Assembly: GCF_000722775.1 (NCBI RefSeq)
Contig: NZ_JPFZ01000008.1
Span: 62,001 to 126,000, forward strand
DNA from: Streptococcus mitis subsp. hohhotensis
GTDB lineage: Bacteria > Bacillota > Bacilli > Lactobacillales > Streptococcaceae
Length of the DNA: 64,000 bases
Direction: 5' to 3'
Under the pieces are notes generated by a model that was not told the origin of the DNA, made no database searches, and saw nothing but the letters and a program-made list of their open reading frames with translations. The position numbers and the translations under genes were made by a program. Positions 27,498 to 36,716 of the stretch are shown in pieces. How positions within the stretch are numbered: the stretch's first letter is position 1; each line of letters opens with the position of its first letter.

Positions 27498-28475
27498 ATG
27501 AAAGTTGTTCGAAAATTACTAGCACCCCTCTTGGTAGTGGGGATCCTCTTGACCTCTCTGATCAGTTTGCATCAGCTGAAGGCAGATAAGAAAAAAGATG
27601 TGTTTCGTATCGGTATTTCGCAGTTTATTACCCACCAGTCCTTAGATGCTACTAGAGAAGGATTTGTGGATGAACTGGCCAAGCAAGGCTATATTGAAGG
27701 GAAAAATATAGAGATTGATTTGCAAAATGCACAGGGAGAACAACGAAATCTAAAAACGATTTCCCAGCAACTAGCAGAATCTAGTGATGTCGTTCTAGCT
27801 ATCGCAACGCCTTCTGCTCAGAGCTTGGCCAATACAACACAAACGACACCTGTTATTTTTTCAGCGGTAACAGACCCTGTCAGTGCCAAGTTGGTAGAGT
27901 CAAGAGAGCATCCTGGGGGCAATGTAACTGGGACAAGTGACCAGTCATCAGATGCCATTTCAACCCAAATCAATTTGATAAAGAAAGTTCTACCAAAGGC
28001 TAAAACGATTGGAATCCTCTATACTCAGAGCGAGCCAAACTCAGTTGTCCAAAAGGATGAAGCTAAGCGCCTTCTGGAAGAAAAAGGCTTTACCGTTGTT
28101 GAAAAAACAATCTTGGACAGTAACAACGTCAAGGCGGCTGCAGAAAGCTTGATGGCAGAGGTGGATATGGTTTTTGTCCCAACGGATAATATCATTTCGT
28201 CAACCATGGAAACAGTTAAGCAGGTTTCTATTAAACACAAGGTTCCAGTATTCGGTGGTTCAACAGAAATGATTGCTGTGGGTGGCTTGTATAACTACGG
28301 AACTAATTATGAAGAATTGGGAAGACAGACAGCTCGCATGCTGATTCGTGTTTTAAAAGGTGAGAAGCCAGAAAATATAGCAGTTGAGTTGCCTGAAAAA
28401 CTGGAATTGCATACCAATAAAGAAATGGCAGATGCACTAGGAATTGATATTAGTAAATTAGAGGGCAAGAAATAG
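27498..28475 (+). CDS. trpX: ABC transporter substrate-binding protein, TrpX family
   Basis: A 325-residue periplasmic-binding-like protein of the PF04392 type. An N-terminal span (about 7-24) has no lipobox cysteine, so it is probably membrane-anchored. The two-lobed domain includes AIATPSAQSLANTTQTTPVI near residue 101 and a serine/threonine-rich binding region. Streptococcal homologues are named TrpX for tryptophan, from leader predictions in other species. Here the leader carries Phe and Tyr codons, so tyrosine or phenylalanine may be the ligand. GAAGGAG precedes the ATG. Confidence 0.82.
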   Translation: MKVVRKLLAPLLVVGILLTSLISLHQLKADKKKDVFRIGISQFITHQSLDATREGFVDELAKQGYIEGKNIEIDLQNAQGEQRNLKTISQQLAESSDVVLAIATPSAQSLANTTQTTPVIFSAVTDPVSAKLVESREHPGGNVTGTSDQSSDAISTQINLIKKVLPKAKTIGILYTQSEPNSVVQKDEAKRLLEEKGFTVVEKTILDSNNVKAAAESLMAEVDMVFVPTDNIISSTMETVKQVSIKHKVPVFGGSTEMIAVGGLYNYGTNYEELGRQTARMLIRVLKGEKPENIAVELPEKLELHTNKEMADALGIDISKLEGKK

Positions 28476-28485
28476 GAGGTTTAAG

Positions 28486-29379
28486 ATGAGTTTTGTATTA
28501 TCTAGTTTATCAGAAGGTTTGTTGTGGTCGATTATGGCCATTGGGGTTTACTTGACTTTCCGTATTTTGGATATTGCGGATATGACTGCTGAAGGGGCCT
28601 TTCCACTGGGGGCGGCTGTCGTCGTATCTCAGATACAGGCAGGGACAAATCCTTGGATTGCGACTTTACTTGCTTTGCTGGCAGGTATGGTAGCAGGTCT
28701 GGTATCAGGAATGCTTCACACCAAGATGAAAATTCCAGCTCTCTTGACAGGGATTGTGACCTTGACAGGGCTTTATTCAATCAATATTAAAATCATGGGC
28801 AGCGTACCTAATCTTTCCTTGGGAGATTCTGCAACCGTCTTTAAACAATTGGCGAGCTTAGGGCTGACAACTGAAGAAGCTGTTTTCTCATTCAGTTTGG
28901 CCTGTCTCTTACTTGTTTGTTTGGTCTTGACTCTTTTGATGAAAACAGAGATTGGCTTGGTCTTGCGTTCGACTGGGGACAATATTCCGATGAGTGAGGC
29001 CAATGGGGTCAATGTAGACACCATGAAGATTGTTGGTTACATGATTTCAAACGGCTTGATTGCCTTATGTGGTTCCTTGTTTGCCCAAAATGATGGATTT
29101 TCAGATGTGACTTCTGGGACAGGAACTATCGTTGTTGGTTTGAGTGCAGTCATTATTGCGGAAGTCTTGATTCACGACTTGACCATTGGAGGCCGCTTGT
29201 TATCTATCGGAATTGGTGCTATTGTTTATCGTTTGATTATTTTAAATATCTATGAAATTCCAAATCTAGATCAAAACCTGGTTCGTCTCTTTAATGCAAT
29301 CTTGCTCGCTTTAGTTTTATTTGCACCAGAATTGCAAAAGAGATTAAAGATTCGTGGTCTAAAATTGAGAAATGAATAG
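28486..29379 (+). CDS. trpY: ABC transporter permease, TrpY family
   Basis: A 297-residue permease of the branched-chain/ribose type (BPD_transp_2) with about eight spans. It carries the family segment LDIADMTAEGAFPLGAAV near residue 27. It starts ten bases after trpX and ends 12 bases before the ATPase gene, with AGGAGG-type ribosome binding sites at each junction, so the three form one operon. Confidence 0.87.
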   Translation: MSFVLSSLSEGLLWSIMAIGVYLTFRILDIADMTAEGAFPLGAAVVVSQIQAGTNPWIATLLALLAGMVAGLVSGMLHTKMKIPALLTGIVTLTGLYSINIKIMGSVPNLSLGDSATVFKQLASLGLTTEEAVFSFSLACLLLVCLVLTLLMKTEIGLVLRSTGDNIPMSEANGVNVDTMKIVGYMISNGLIALCGSLFAQNDGFSDVTSGTGTIVVGLSAVIIAEVLIHDLTIGGRLLSIGIGAIVYRLIILNIYEIPNLDQNLVRLFNAILLALVLFAPELQKRLKIRGLKLRNE

Positions 29380-29391
29380 GAGGAGAAAGTT

Positions 29392-30195
29392 ATGGCAAGT
29401 TTGTTAACACTTGAAAATATTCACAAAACATTTGAAGCAGGGACGGTCAATGAGAACCATGTCCTCAAAGGATTAGACTTAGAGGTTGAAGAGGGAGATT
29501 TTATCTCTGTGATTGGTGGAAATGGAGCAGGAAAATCCACTTTGATGAATATCTTGGCTGGCAATTTATCTGTGGATGAAGGGGACCTTCTACTGGCAGG
29601 GAAATCCATTAAAAATCTGAGTGTAAGAAAGAGAGCCAAGGATATCGCCCGTGTTTTTCAAGATCCTAAGATGGGAACAGCTTCTCGTTTGACAATTGAG
29701 GAGAATATGGCTATTGCCTTGAGACGCGGTCAGAAGAGAGGGCTTGGTTGGGGCGTGAAGGAGAAGGATAGAATTCAGTTTCAAGAGGCCTTGAAGGAGT
29801 TGAATATTGGTCTTGAAAACCGCTTGAAAGTGGATACTCAATACCTCTCAGGAGGACAAAGACAGGCCTTGACCCTAGTCATGGCAGCTCTGGTGAAACC
29901 TAAACTTTTGCTTTTGGATGAACATACTGCGGCACTTGACCCGAAAACTAGTCAAATGGTGATGGACTTGACGCAAAAGATTGTGGAACACCATCAGTTG
30001 ACGACCTTGATGATTACCCACGATATGAACCATGCGATTGAGTACGGAAATCGTCTCATTATGCTCTATCAAGGCAAGATAGTGGTGGATGTCAAGGGAG
30101 AAGAGAAAAAGCATCTGACAGTTGAAGACCTCATGCATCTCTTCCAGAAAAATAGTGGCCAAAGTCTAGTTAGTGATGAATTGGTTTTGGGATAA
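29392..30195 (+). CDS. trpZ: ABC transporter ATP-binding protein, TrpZ family
   Basis: A 267-residue ATPase. Walker A is GGNGAGKST at about residues 39-47, the signature YLSGGQRQ near 145, and Walker B LLLLDEHTAALDP. The usual DEP is DEH here, as in this subfamily. The H-loop is ITHDMN. It is the last gene of the operon, with a terminator eight bases after the stop. Confidence 0.88.
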   Translation: MASLLTLENIHKTFEAGTVNENHVLKGLDLEVEEGDFISVIGGNGAGKSTLMNILAGNLSVDEGDLLLAGKSIKNLSVRKRAKDIARVFQDPKMGTASRLTIEENMAIALRRGQKRGLGWGVKEKDRIQFQEALKELNIGLENRLKVDTQYLSGGQRQALTLVMAALVKPKLLLLDEHTAALDPKTSQMVMDLTQKIVEHHQLTTLMITHDMNHAIEYGNRLIMLYQGKIVVDVKGEEKKHLTVEDLMHLFQKNSGQSLVSDELVLG

Positions 30196-30202
30196 AGAAA
30201 AA

Positions 30203-30232
30203 GGCTGAGATCTAGTGTCTCAGTCTTTTATT
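30203..30232 (+). terminator. Intrinsic terminator after trpZ
   Basis: GGCTGAGA (30203-30210) pairs with TCTCAGTC (30218-30225), followed by a T tract. Confidence 0.8.
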
Positions 30233-30262
30233 AGTACAAATGGATAGGCAGAAATATGAAAT

Positions 30263-30379
30263 TAATACTCTTCGAAGATCTCTTCAAACCGTGTCAGCTC
30301 TATCTGCAACCTCAAAACAGTGTTTTGAGCAGCCTACGGCTAGCTTCCTAGTTTGCTCTTTGATTTTCATTGAGTATAA
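30263..30379 (+). repeat. BOX element, shortened boxA joined to boxB and boxC
   Basis: Same architecture as the element at 21345: boxA start, fused boxB core (CCTCAAAACAGTGTTTTGAG), boxC tail. The two copies differ by a few bases. Confidence 0.9.
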
Positions 30380-30388
30380 ATTCAGCAA

Positions 30389-30424
30389 GGAGCCCTCTTT
30401 CGCAGAAAAGCAGGGTTCTTTTTG
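30389..30424 (+). terminator. Intrinsic terminator after the BOX element
   Basis: GAGCCCT (30390-30396) pairs with AGGGTTC (30412-30418), an inner CTTT/AAAG pair closes the loop, and five T follow. It may be a second stop for the trpXYZ transcript. Confidence 0.7.
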
Positions 30425-30520
30425 CTGTCTATTCCATCTATGAAAGCGTAAAACAAACTAGTCAGGGTGGCTAGTTTGTGGTATAATGAAAGAGACTCAA
30501 AAAGAAACAGGAGAAAAATG

Positions 30521-30769
30521 ATGGATTTACTTTTAGCAATTGTATTGATTGTGCTAGCTTTTCTAGGAGGAGCTCTTGGAGGAATGTACTTGGTTCGTAA
30601 GCAAATTGAAAAAGAATTCGCTGACAACCCACGTTTGAATGCTGAAGCAGTTCGTACTCTTTTGAGTGCAAATGGTCAAAAACCAAGCGAAGCTAAGGTA
30701 CAACAAGTTTACCACCAAATCATCCGCCAACAAAAAGCAGCCCTTGCTAACAATAAAAAGAAAAAATAA
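30521..30769 (+). CDS. YneF-family (UPF0154) small membrane protein
   Basis: An 82-residue protein with one N-terminal span and a cytoplasmic helical part rich in charged residues ([16 protein letters not shown]), ending in a lysine run. This is the YneF/UPF0154 pattern. ATG 30521 is chosen because CAGGAG is seven bases upstream; ATG 30518 is the alternative. A TATAAT near 30482 provides a promoter. Function unknown. Confidence 0.88.
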
Positions 30770-30777
30770 ATAAGGAA

Positions 30778-30803
30778 AAGTCTGGGATGAAAGTTCCAGA
30801 CTT
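30778..30803 (+). terminator. Hairpin after yneF
   Basis: AAGTCTGG (30778-30785) and CCAGACTT (30796-30803) pair perfectly. No T run follows, so termination is uncertain. Confidence 0.45.
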
Positions 30804-30969
30804 CTCACTATGTTGGCTAAGGGTTTAGGGATGAGACTTTTTCCTTGCATTCTATTGATATTTGATTATGATTAAGAGAGATAGTTGTTGATTAGGCTGT
30901 CATTCAGTTCATAAGGAACGGTAACCATAATGAACTATCAATCAGAAAAAAGACTAGAAAGAAGACTAT

Positions 30970-31764
30970 ATGGATAATCGACCGATTGGTTTTTTGGATT
31001 CGGGTGTCGGGGGCTTGACCGTTGTGCGCGAGCTCATGCGCCAGCTTCCCCATGAAGAAATCGTCTATATTGGAGATTCAGCGCGGGCGCCCTATGGTCC
31101 CCGTCCTGCTGAGCAAATTCGTGAATATACTTGGCAGTTGGTCAACTTTCTTTTGACCAAGGATGTCAAAATGATTGTCATTGCTTGTAATACTGCGACT
31201 GCGGTCGTCTGGGAAGAAATCAAGGCTCAACTAGATATTCCTGTCCTAGGTGTTATTTTGCCAGGAGCTTCAGCAGCCATCAAGTCCAGCCAAGGTGGGA
31301 AAATCGGAGTGATTGGAACGCCCGTGACGGTCCAATCTGACATTTATCGTCAGAAAATCAACGATCTGGATCCGGACTTACAGGTGGAGAGCTTGGCCTG
31401 TCCCAAGTTTGCTCCCTTGGTGGAGTCGGGTGCCCTGTCAACCAGTGTTACCAAGAAAGTGGTCTATGAAACCCTGCGTCCCTTGGTTGGAAAGGTGGAT
31501 AGCCTGATTTTGGGCTGTACTCATTATCCACTCCTTCGCCCTATCATCCAAAATGTCATGGGGCCAAAGGTTCAGCTCATTGATAGTGGGGCAGAGTGCG
31601 TACGGGACATCTCAGTCTTGCTTAATTATTTTGAAATCAATCGTGGTCGCGATGCCGGACCACTCCATCACCGTTTTTACACAACAGCCAGCAGCCAAAG
31701 TTTTGCACAAATTGGTGAAGAATGGCTGGAAAAAGAGATTCATGTGGAGCATGTAGAATTATGA
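30970..31764 (+). CDS. murI: Glutamate racemase
   Basis: A 264-residue enzyme converting L- to D-glutamate for peptidoglycan. The two catalytic cysteines are in [10 protein letters not shown] (near residue 74) and [11 protein letters not shown] (near 184), and the N-terminal [12 protein letters not shown] is diagnostic. Its stop overlaps the next start (ATGA). An imperfect inverted repeat (AGTTCAT and ATGAACT, 30907-30937) lies in the 200-base leader, with no clear function. Confidence 0.95.
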   Translation: MDNRPIGFLDSGVGGLTVVRELMRQLPHEEIVYIGDSARAPYGPRPAEQIREYTWQLVNFLLTKDVKMIVIACNTATAVVWEEIKAQLDIPVLGVILPGASAAIKSSQGGKIGVIGTPVTVQSDIYRQKINDLDPDLQVESLACPKFAPLVESGALSTSVTKKVVYETLRPLVGKVDSLILGCTHYPLLRPIIQNVMGPKVQLIDSGAECVRDISVLLNYFEINRGRDAGPLHHRFYTTASSQSFAQIGEEWLEKEIHVEHVEL

Positions 31765-32732
31765 CAAATAAAATTTATGAATACAAGGATGAACAGGACT
31801 GGTATGTCGGGTCCTATGGTATTTTTGGTGGCGTCCGGACGTTGACGGATGATGACTTGGATTTTCCTCTATTGGAGTTTGCCCAAAGATTTCGAGATGA
31901 GGATCGAGGTTTTCCTGTTTCTGTTACTGTTTTACGCTATGGTTCTCTCTACCGTTTATTGTCTTTTGTGGTAGATATCCTCAACCAAGAAATTGGACGA
32001 AATGTGGAAGTTATCCAACGTCAGGGGGCTTTGCTCTTGGTTGAAAATGGGCAACTCTTGCATGTAGAATTGCCTAAAGAAGGTGTTGATGTAGAAGCTT
32101 TCTTTGAGACAAACAAGGTCAGAGAAACCTTATTGATTGCGACTCGAAACGAAGGCAAGACCAAGGAATTCCGAGCTATCTTTGACAAGCTAGGCTACGA
32201 TGTGGAAAATCTTAATGACTATCCTGACTTGCCTGAAGTAGCAGAAACAGGCATGACCTTCGAAGAAAATGCCCGTCTCAAGGCAGAAACTATTTCTCAA
32301 TTAACAGGCAAGATGGTTCTGGCAGATGATTCTGGACTTAAAGTTGATGTCCTTGGTGGCTTGCCAGGTGTCTGGTCAGCTCGTTTCGCAGGTGTGGGAG
32401 CTACTGACCGTGAAAACAATGCCAAGCTCTTGCACGAATTGGCCATGGTCTTTGAACTCAAGGACCGCTCGGCTCAATTCCATACAACCCTAGTCGTAGC
32501 CAGTCCAAACAAGGAAAGTTTGGTTGTTGAAGCTGAATGGCCTGGCTACATTAACTTTGAACCCAAGGGTGAAAATGGCTTTGGCTATGACCCTCTCTTC
32601 CTTGTGGGAGAGACAGGCAAGTCCTCAGCTGAATTAACCCTTGAAGAAAAAAATAGCCAATCTCACCGCGCCTTAGCCGTTAAGAAACTTTTGGAGGTAT
32701 TTCCATCATGGCAAAGCAAACCATCATTGTAA
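31761..32732 (+). CDS. rdgB: Non-canonical purine NTP pyrophosphatase (RdgB/HAM1) with N-terminal extension
   Basis: A 323-residue protein. Residues about 1-120 form an extension of unknown function. Residues about 125-320 are the RdgB/HAM1 domain, which removes ITP, XTP and dITP from the nucleotide pool ([13 protein letters not shown], the [10 protein letters not shown] motif, and GFGYDPLF near the end). The extended form is usual in this streptococcal group. ATG 31761 overlaps the murI stop. An upstream in-frame start inside murI is rejected. It overlaps the next gene by 25 bases. Confidence 0.92.
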   Translation: MTNKIYEYKDEQDWYVGSYGIFGGVRTLTDDDLDFPLLEFAQRFRDEDRGFPVSVTVLRYGSLYRLLSFVVDILNQEIGRNVEVIQRQGALLLVENGQLLHVELPKEGVDVEAFFETNKVRETLLIATRNEGKTKEFRAIFDKLGYDVENLNDYPDLPEVAETGMTFEENARLKAETISQLTGKMVLADDSGLKVDVLGGLPGVWSARFAGVGATDRENNAKLLHELAMVFELKDRSAQFHTTLVVASPNKESLVVEAEWPGYINFEPKGENGFGYDPLFLVGETGKSSAELTLEEKNSQSHRALAVKKLLEVFPSWQSKPSL

Positions 32733-33229
32733 TGAGCGATTCCCATGGCGATAGCTTGATTGTGGAAGAAATCCGTAATCGCTATGTAGGCAAAGTTGAT
32801 GCCGTTTTTCATAACGGCGATTCTGAACTGCGTCCTGATTCTCCCCTTTGGGAAGGCATCCGTGTTGTTAAAGGGAATATGGACTTCTATGCAGGTTACC
32901 CAGAACGTTTGGTGACTGAGCTTGGTTCGACCAAGATTATCCAAACCCATGGTCACTTGTTTGACATCAATTTCAATTTTCAAAAGTTGGACTACTGGGC
33001 TCAGGAGGAAGAGGCTGATATCTGCCTCTATGGTCACTTGCATGTGCCAAGCGCTTGGATGGAAGGAAAGACTCTTTTTCTAAATCCAGGTTCTATCAGT
33101 CAACCACGTGGGACCATCAGAGAATGTCTCTATGCTCGTGTGGAGATTGATGACAGTTATTTCAAAGTGGACTTTTTGACACGAGACCATGAAGTGTATC
33201 CGGGCTTGTCCAAGGAGTTTAGCCGATGA
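32708..33229 (+). CDS. YfcE/MJ0936-family metallophosphoesterase
   Basis: A 173-residue phosphodiesterase with the metal-binding motifs SDSHGD (residues 10-15), HNGDSE (36-41), GNMD (58-61), THGH and GHLH. The family hydrolyses phosphodiester model substrates with manganese; the physiological substrate is unknown. Its start lies in the rdgB end and its stop overlaps the CBS gene ATG, so translation is coupled. Confidence 0.93.
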   Translation: MAKQTIIVMSDSHGDSLIVEEIRNRYVGKVDAVFHNGDSELRPDSPLWEGIRVVKGNMDFYAGYPERLVTELGSTKIIQTHGHLFDINFNFQKLDYWAQEEEADICLYGHLHVPSAWMEGKTLFLNPGSISQPRGTIRECLYARVEIDDSYFKVDFLTRDHEVYPGLSKEFSR

Positions 33230-33687
33230 TTGCCAAGGAGTTTGAGACTTTCTTGTTGGGGCAGGAGGAAACTTTTTTGACCCCTGCTGAAAATCTGGCT
33301 GTGTTGATTGATACCCACAATGCAGACCACGCGACCCTCTTGCTCAGTCAGATGACCTATACCCGTGTTCCTGTTGTGACAGATGAAAAACAGTTTGTTG
33401 GGACGATTGGGCTCAGAGATATTATGGCTTATCAGATGGAGCATGACTTGAGTCAAGAAATCATGGCAGATACGGATATCGTTCATATGACGAGAACGGA
33501 CGTAGCGGTCGTCTCGCCTGATTTTACTATTACGGAGGTCTTGCACAAGCTGGTAGATGAGTCTTTCTTGCCGGTTGTGGATGCGTCAGGGATTTTCCAA
33601 GGGATTATCACGCGCAAGTCTATCCTCAAGGCAGTCAATGCCCTCTTGCATGACTTTAGTAAGGAATATGAGATTCGATGCAAATGA
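33226..33687 (+). CDS. Two-CBS-domain protein (CbpB type)
   Basis: A 153-residue protein made only of a pair of CBS domains (about 20-80 and 85-145; TRVPVVTDEKQFVGTIGL and FLPVVDASGIFQGIITRKSI). Free-standing CBS pairs of this kind in Firmicutes (CbpB/DarB) bind c-di-AMP or adenine nucleotides and tune potassium or stringent-response proteins. That role is inferred. It overlaps both neighbours by four to ten bases. Confidence 0.85.
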   Translation: MIAKEFETFLLGQEETFLTPAENLAVLIDTHNADHATLLLSQMTYTRVPVVTDEKQFVGTIGLRDIMAYQMEHDLSQEIMADTDIVHMTRTDVAVVSPDFTITEVLHKLVDESFLPVVDASGIFQGIITRKSILKAVNALLHDFSKEYEIRCK

Positions 33688-34418
33688 GAGACAGGATTTC
33701 AGCCTTTATAGAAGAAAAGCAGGGTCTGTCTGCCAATTCCAAGCAGTCCTATAAGTATGATTTGGAGCAATTTTTAGACATTGTAGGCGAGCGGATTTCT
33801 GAGACTAGTCTCAAGATTTACCAAGCCCAGCTAGCCAATCTAAAAATCAGCGCCCAGAAGCGAAAGATTTCGGCCTGTAACCAATTTCTCTACTTTCTCT
33901 ATCAAAAAGGAGAGGTGGACAGCTTTTACCGCTTAGAATTAGCTAAACAAGCTGAAAAGAAGACCGAAAAGCCAGAACTGTTAGACCTAGACTCTTTTTG
34001 GCAAGAAAGTGACTATTCAGAGGGTCGCTTGCTAGCGCTCTTAATCCTAGAAACGGGACTCTTGCCGAGTGAGATTTTAGCTCTCAAGGTTGCGGATATC
34101 AATCTGGACTTTCAAGTGTTGCGAATCAAGAAGGCTTCCCAACAGAGGATTGTCACCATTCCTACAACCTTGCTTTCAGAGTTGGAACCCTTGATGGGCC
34201 AGACCTATCTCTTTGAAAGGGCAGGGAAAGCCTATTCCCGTCAGTGGGCCTTCCGTCAGCTAGAGTCCTTTGTCAAGGAGAAAGGTTTCTCAACCTTATC
34301 CGCTCAAGCCTTGCGGGAACAGTTCATTCTACGACAAATTGAAAAGAAGGTCGATTTGTACGAAATTGCAAAAAAATTGGGATTAAAAACAGTCCTGACT
34401 TTAGAAAAATATAGATAA
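33678..34418 (+). CDS. XerD-like tyrosine recombinase, degenerate active site
   Basis: A 246-residue protein (244 if the ATG at 33684 is used) with the two-domain tyrosine-recombinase layout. Catalytic residues look partly lost: the usual ETGLR motif reads ETGLLPSE, and the HxLRH region reads QALRE. The C-terminal Tyr (LEKYR) remains. It matches the streptococcal XerD-like protein next to scpA. Chromosome dimer resolution in streptococci is instead handled by XerS, so this protein probably binds DNA without normal recombination. The ATG of scpA overlaps its stop. Confidence 0.85.
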   Translation: MQMRDRISAFIEEKQGLSANSKQSYKYDLEQFLDIVGERISETSLKIYQAQLANLKISAQKRKISACNQFLYFLYQKGEVDSFYRLELAKQAEKKTEKPELLDLDSFWQESDYSEGRLLALLILETGLLPSEILALKVADINLDFQVLRIKKASQQRIVTIPTTLLSELEPLMGQTYLFERAGKAYSRQWAFRQLESFVKEKGFSTLSAQALREQFILRQIEKKVDLYEIAKKLGLKTVLTLEKYR

Positions 34419-35146
34419 TGGATATTAAATTAAAAGATTTTGAAGGGCCCCTGGACTTGCTCTTGCACCTGGTTTCTAAGTACCAGATGGATATCTACGA
34501 TGTGCCCATTACGGAAGTCATCGAACAGTATCTAGCCTATGTCTCAACCCTGCAGGCCATGCGTCTGGAAGTGACGGGCGAGTACATGGTCATGGCCAGT
34601 CAGCTCATGCTGATCAAGAGCCGTAAGCTCTTGCCAAAGGTGGCAGAAGTGATAGACTTGGAGGATGACCTGGAGCAGGACCTTCTCTCTCAAATCGAAG
34701 AATACCGCAGGTTTAAGCTCTTGGGGGAGCGCTTGGAAGCCAAGCACCAAGAACGGGCCCAGTACTATTCCAAAGTACCGACAGAGTTGATTTACGAAGA
34801 TGCGGAGCTTGTGCATGACAAGACGACCATTGACCTTTTTTTAGCTTTTTCAAATATCCTAGCCAAGAAAAAAGAGGAGTTTGCACAAAATCACACGACT
34901 ATCTTGCGGGATGAGTATAAGATTGAGGATATGATGGTTATCGTGAAAGAGTCCTTGACTGGACGAGATCAATTGCGCTTGCAGGATTTGTTCAAGGAAA
35001 CCCAGAATATCCAAGAGGTCATCACCCTCTTTTTGGCAACCCTAGAGTTAATCAAAACCCAGGAGCTGATCCTCGTGCAAGAGGAGAGTTTCGGAGATAT
35101 CTATCTCATGGAAAAGAAAGAAGAAAGTCAAGTGGCCCAAAGCTAG
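34418..35146 (+). CDS. scpA: Segregation and condensation protein A
   Basis: A 242-residue kleisin of the SMC-ScpAB condensin. The N-terminal [14 protein letters not shown] motif contacts SMC, and the C-terminal winged helix closes the ring. It organises and segregates the chromosome. The start overlaps the preceding stop (TAATG). scpB follows after 18 bases. Confidence 0.95.
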   Translation: MDIKLKDFEGPLDLLLHLVSKYQMDIYDVPITEVIEQYLAYVSTLQAMRLEVTGEYMVMASQLMLIKSRKLLPKVAEVIDLEDDLEQDLLSQIEEYRRFKLLGERLEAKHQERAQYYSKVPTELIYEDAELVHDKTTIDLFLAFSNILAKKKEEFAQNHTTILRDEYKIEDMMVIVKESLTGRDQLRLQDLFKETQNIQEVITLFLATLELIKTQELILVQEESFGDIYLMEKKEESQVAQS

Positions 35147-35164
35147 ACTTGATAGAGAGGAAAG

Positions 35165-35734
35165 ATGAGTACTTTAGCAAAAATAGAAGCGCTCTTGTTT
35201 GTAGCGGGTGAAGATGGGATTAGAGTCCGCCAGTTAGCTGAACTCCTCTCTCTGCCACCGACAGGCATCCAACAGAGTTTAGAAAAATTAGCCCAGAAGT
35301 ATGAAAAGGACCCAGATTCCAGCTTGGCTCTGATCGAGACAGGTGGTGCTTATAGATTGGTGACCAAGCCTCAATTTGCAGAGATTTTGAAGGAATACTC
35401 TAAGGCGCCTATCAACCAGAGTTTATCCCGGGCTGCCCTTGAGACCTTGTCCATCATTGCCTACAAGCAGCCTATCACACGGATAGAAATTGATGCCATC
35501 CGTGGGGTCAACTCGAGTGGGGCCTTGGCGAAGTTGCAGGCCTTTGACCTGATAAAGGAAGACGGGAAAAAAGAAGTGTTGGGGCGCCCCAACCTCTATG
35601 TGACTACAGATTATTTCCTAGATTACATGGGGATAAACCATTTAGAAGAATTACCAGTGATTGATGAGCTTGAGATTCAAGCCCAAGAAAGCCAATTATT
35701 TGGTGAAAGGATAGAAGAAGATGAGAATCAATAA
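35165..35734 (+). CDS. scpB: Segregation and condensation protein B
   Basis: A 189-residue protein with two winged-helix domains. It includes [12 protein letters not shown]-type start and [22 protein letters not shown] near residue 94. It binds ScpA as a dimer in the condensin complex. GAGAGGAAAG precedes the ATG, and the end overlaps rluB by 14 bases. Confidence 0.95.
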   Translation: MSTLAKIEALLFVAGEDGIRVRQLAELLSLPPTGIQQSLEKLAQKYEKDPDSSLALIETGGAYRLVTKPQFAEILKEYSKAPINQSLSRAALETLSIIAYKQPITRIEIDAIRGVNSSGALAKLQAFDLIKEDGKKEVLGRPNLYVTTDYFLDYMGINHLEELPVIDELEIQAQESQLFGERIEEDENQ

Positions 35735-36443
35735 GTATATTGCCCACGCAGGTGTGGCCAGTAGGAGAAAAGCAGAAGAGCTGATCAAGCAAGGCTTGGT
35801 GACGGTCAATGACCAAGTGGTGCGTGAACTAGCAACGACCATCAAGTCAGGTGACAAGGTTGAAGTTGAAGGCCAACCTATCTACAACGAAGAAAAGGTC
35901 TATTATCTACTTAACAAACCACGCGGTGTCATTTCCAGTGTGACAGATGACAAGGGCCGCAAGACGGTTGTCGACCTCTTGCCCAATGTGAAGGAACGCA
36001 TCTACCCTGTAGGTCGTTTGGACTGGGATACATCAGGAGTTTTGATTTTGACCAATGATGGGGATTTTACGGATGAAATGATTCACCCTCGTAATGAGAT
36101 TGACAAGGTTTATGTTGCGCGTGTTAAAGGTGTGGCCAATAAGGATAATCTCCGCCCCTTGACCCGTGGACTTGATATTGATGGCAAGAAAACCAAGCCA
36201 GCTGTTTATGAGATTCTCAAAGTGGATCCAGTCAAAAACCGCTCTGTGGTGCAGTTGACCATCCATGAAGGGCGTAACCACCAGGTTAAAAAGATGTTTG
36301 AAGCTGTCGGTCTCCAAGTGGACAAGTTGTCTCGGACTCGTTTCGGACATCTAGACTTGACAGGACTCCGTCCAGGAGAATCCCGTCGTCTTAATAAAAA
36401 AGAAATCAGCCAACTACACACCATGGCTGTAACCAAGAAATAA
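35721..36443 (+). CDS. rluB: 23S rRNA pseudouridine synthase RluB
   Basis: A 240-residue RsuA-family pseudouridine synthase. An S4 RNA-binding domain (about 1-60) is followed by the catalytic domain with [17 protein letters not shown] (Asp about 102-104). It modifies the peptidyl-transferase region of 23S rRNA. It lies in the conserved scpA-scpB-rluB order. The stop overlaps the yidD ATG. Confidence 0.93.
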   Translation: MRINKYIAHAGVASRRKAEELIKQGLVTVNDQVVRELATTIKSGDKVEVEGQPIYNEEKVYYLLNKPRGVISSVTDDKGRKTVVDLLPNVKERIYPVGRLDWDTSGVLILTNDGDFTDEMIHPRNEIDKVYVARVKGVANKDNLRPLTRGLDIDGKKTKPAVYEILKVDPVKNRSVVQLTIHEGRNHQVKKMFEAVGLQVDKLSRTRFGHLDLTGLRPGESRRLNKKEISQLHTMAVTKK

Positions 36444-36685
36444 TGAAACGAATTTTAATAGCACCTGTGCGCTTTTACCAACGTTTTATCTCACCAGCCT
36501 TTCCAGCCTCTTGTCGCTTTGAGCCGACTTGTTCAAACTATATGATTCAGGCTATTGAAAAACATGGCTTCAAGGGTGTTTTGATGGGCTTGGCTCGAAT
36601 TTTACGTTGCCATCCCTGGGCGAAAACAGGTAAGGACCCCGTCCCAGACCACTTTTCCCTTAAACGGAATCAAGAAGAAAAATAA
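36443..36685 (+). CDS. yidD: Membrane protein insertion efficiency factor YidD
   Basis: An 80-residue protein. The conserved core is [20 protein letters not shown] followed by [12 protein letters not shown] and CHPW, with the three family cysteines. It associates with the membrane near YidC and aids insertion. It overlaps rluB by one base, and a bidirectional terminator follows. Confidence 0.95.
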   Translation: MKRILIAPVRFYQRFISPAFPASCRFEPTCSNYMIQAIEKHGFKGVLMGLARILRCHPWAKTGKDPVPDHFSLKRNQEEK

Positions 36686-36714
36686 CCCAGCATCACCTGA
36701 TGTTGGGTTTTCTT
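36684..36714. terminator. Bidirectional terminator between yidD and piuA
   Basis: AACCCA-G-CATCA and TGATG-T-TGGGTT pair with one G-U, followed by TTTTC. It serves both convergent operons. Confidence 0.85.
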
Positions 36715-36716
36715 GC

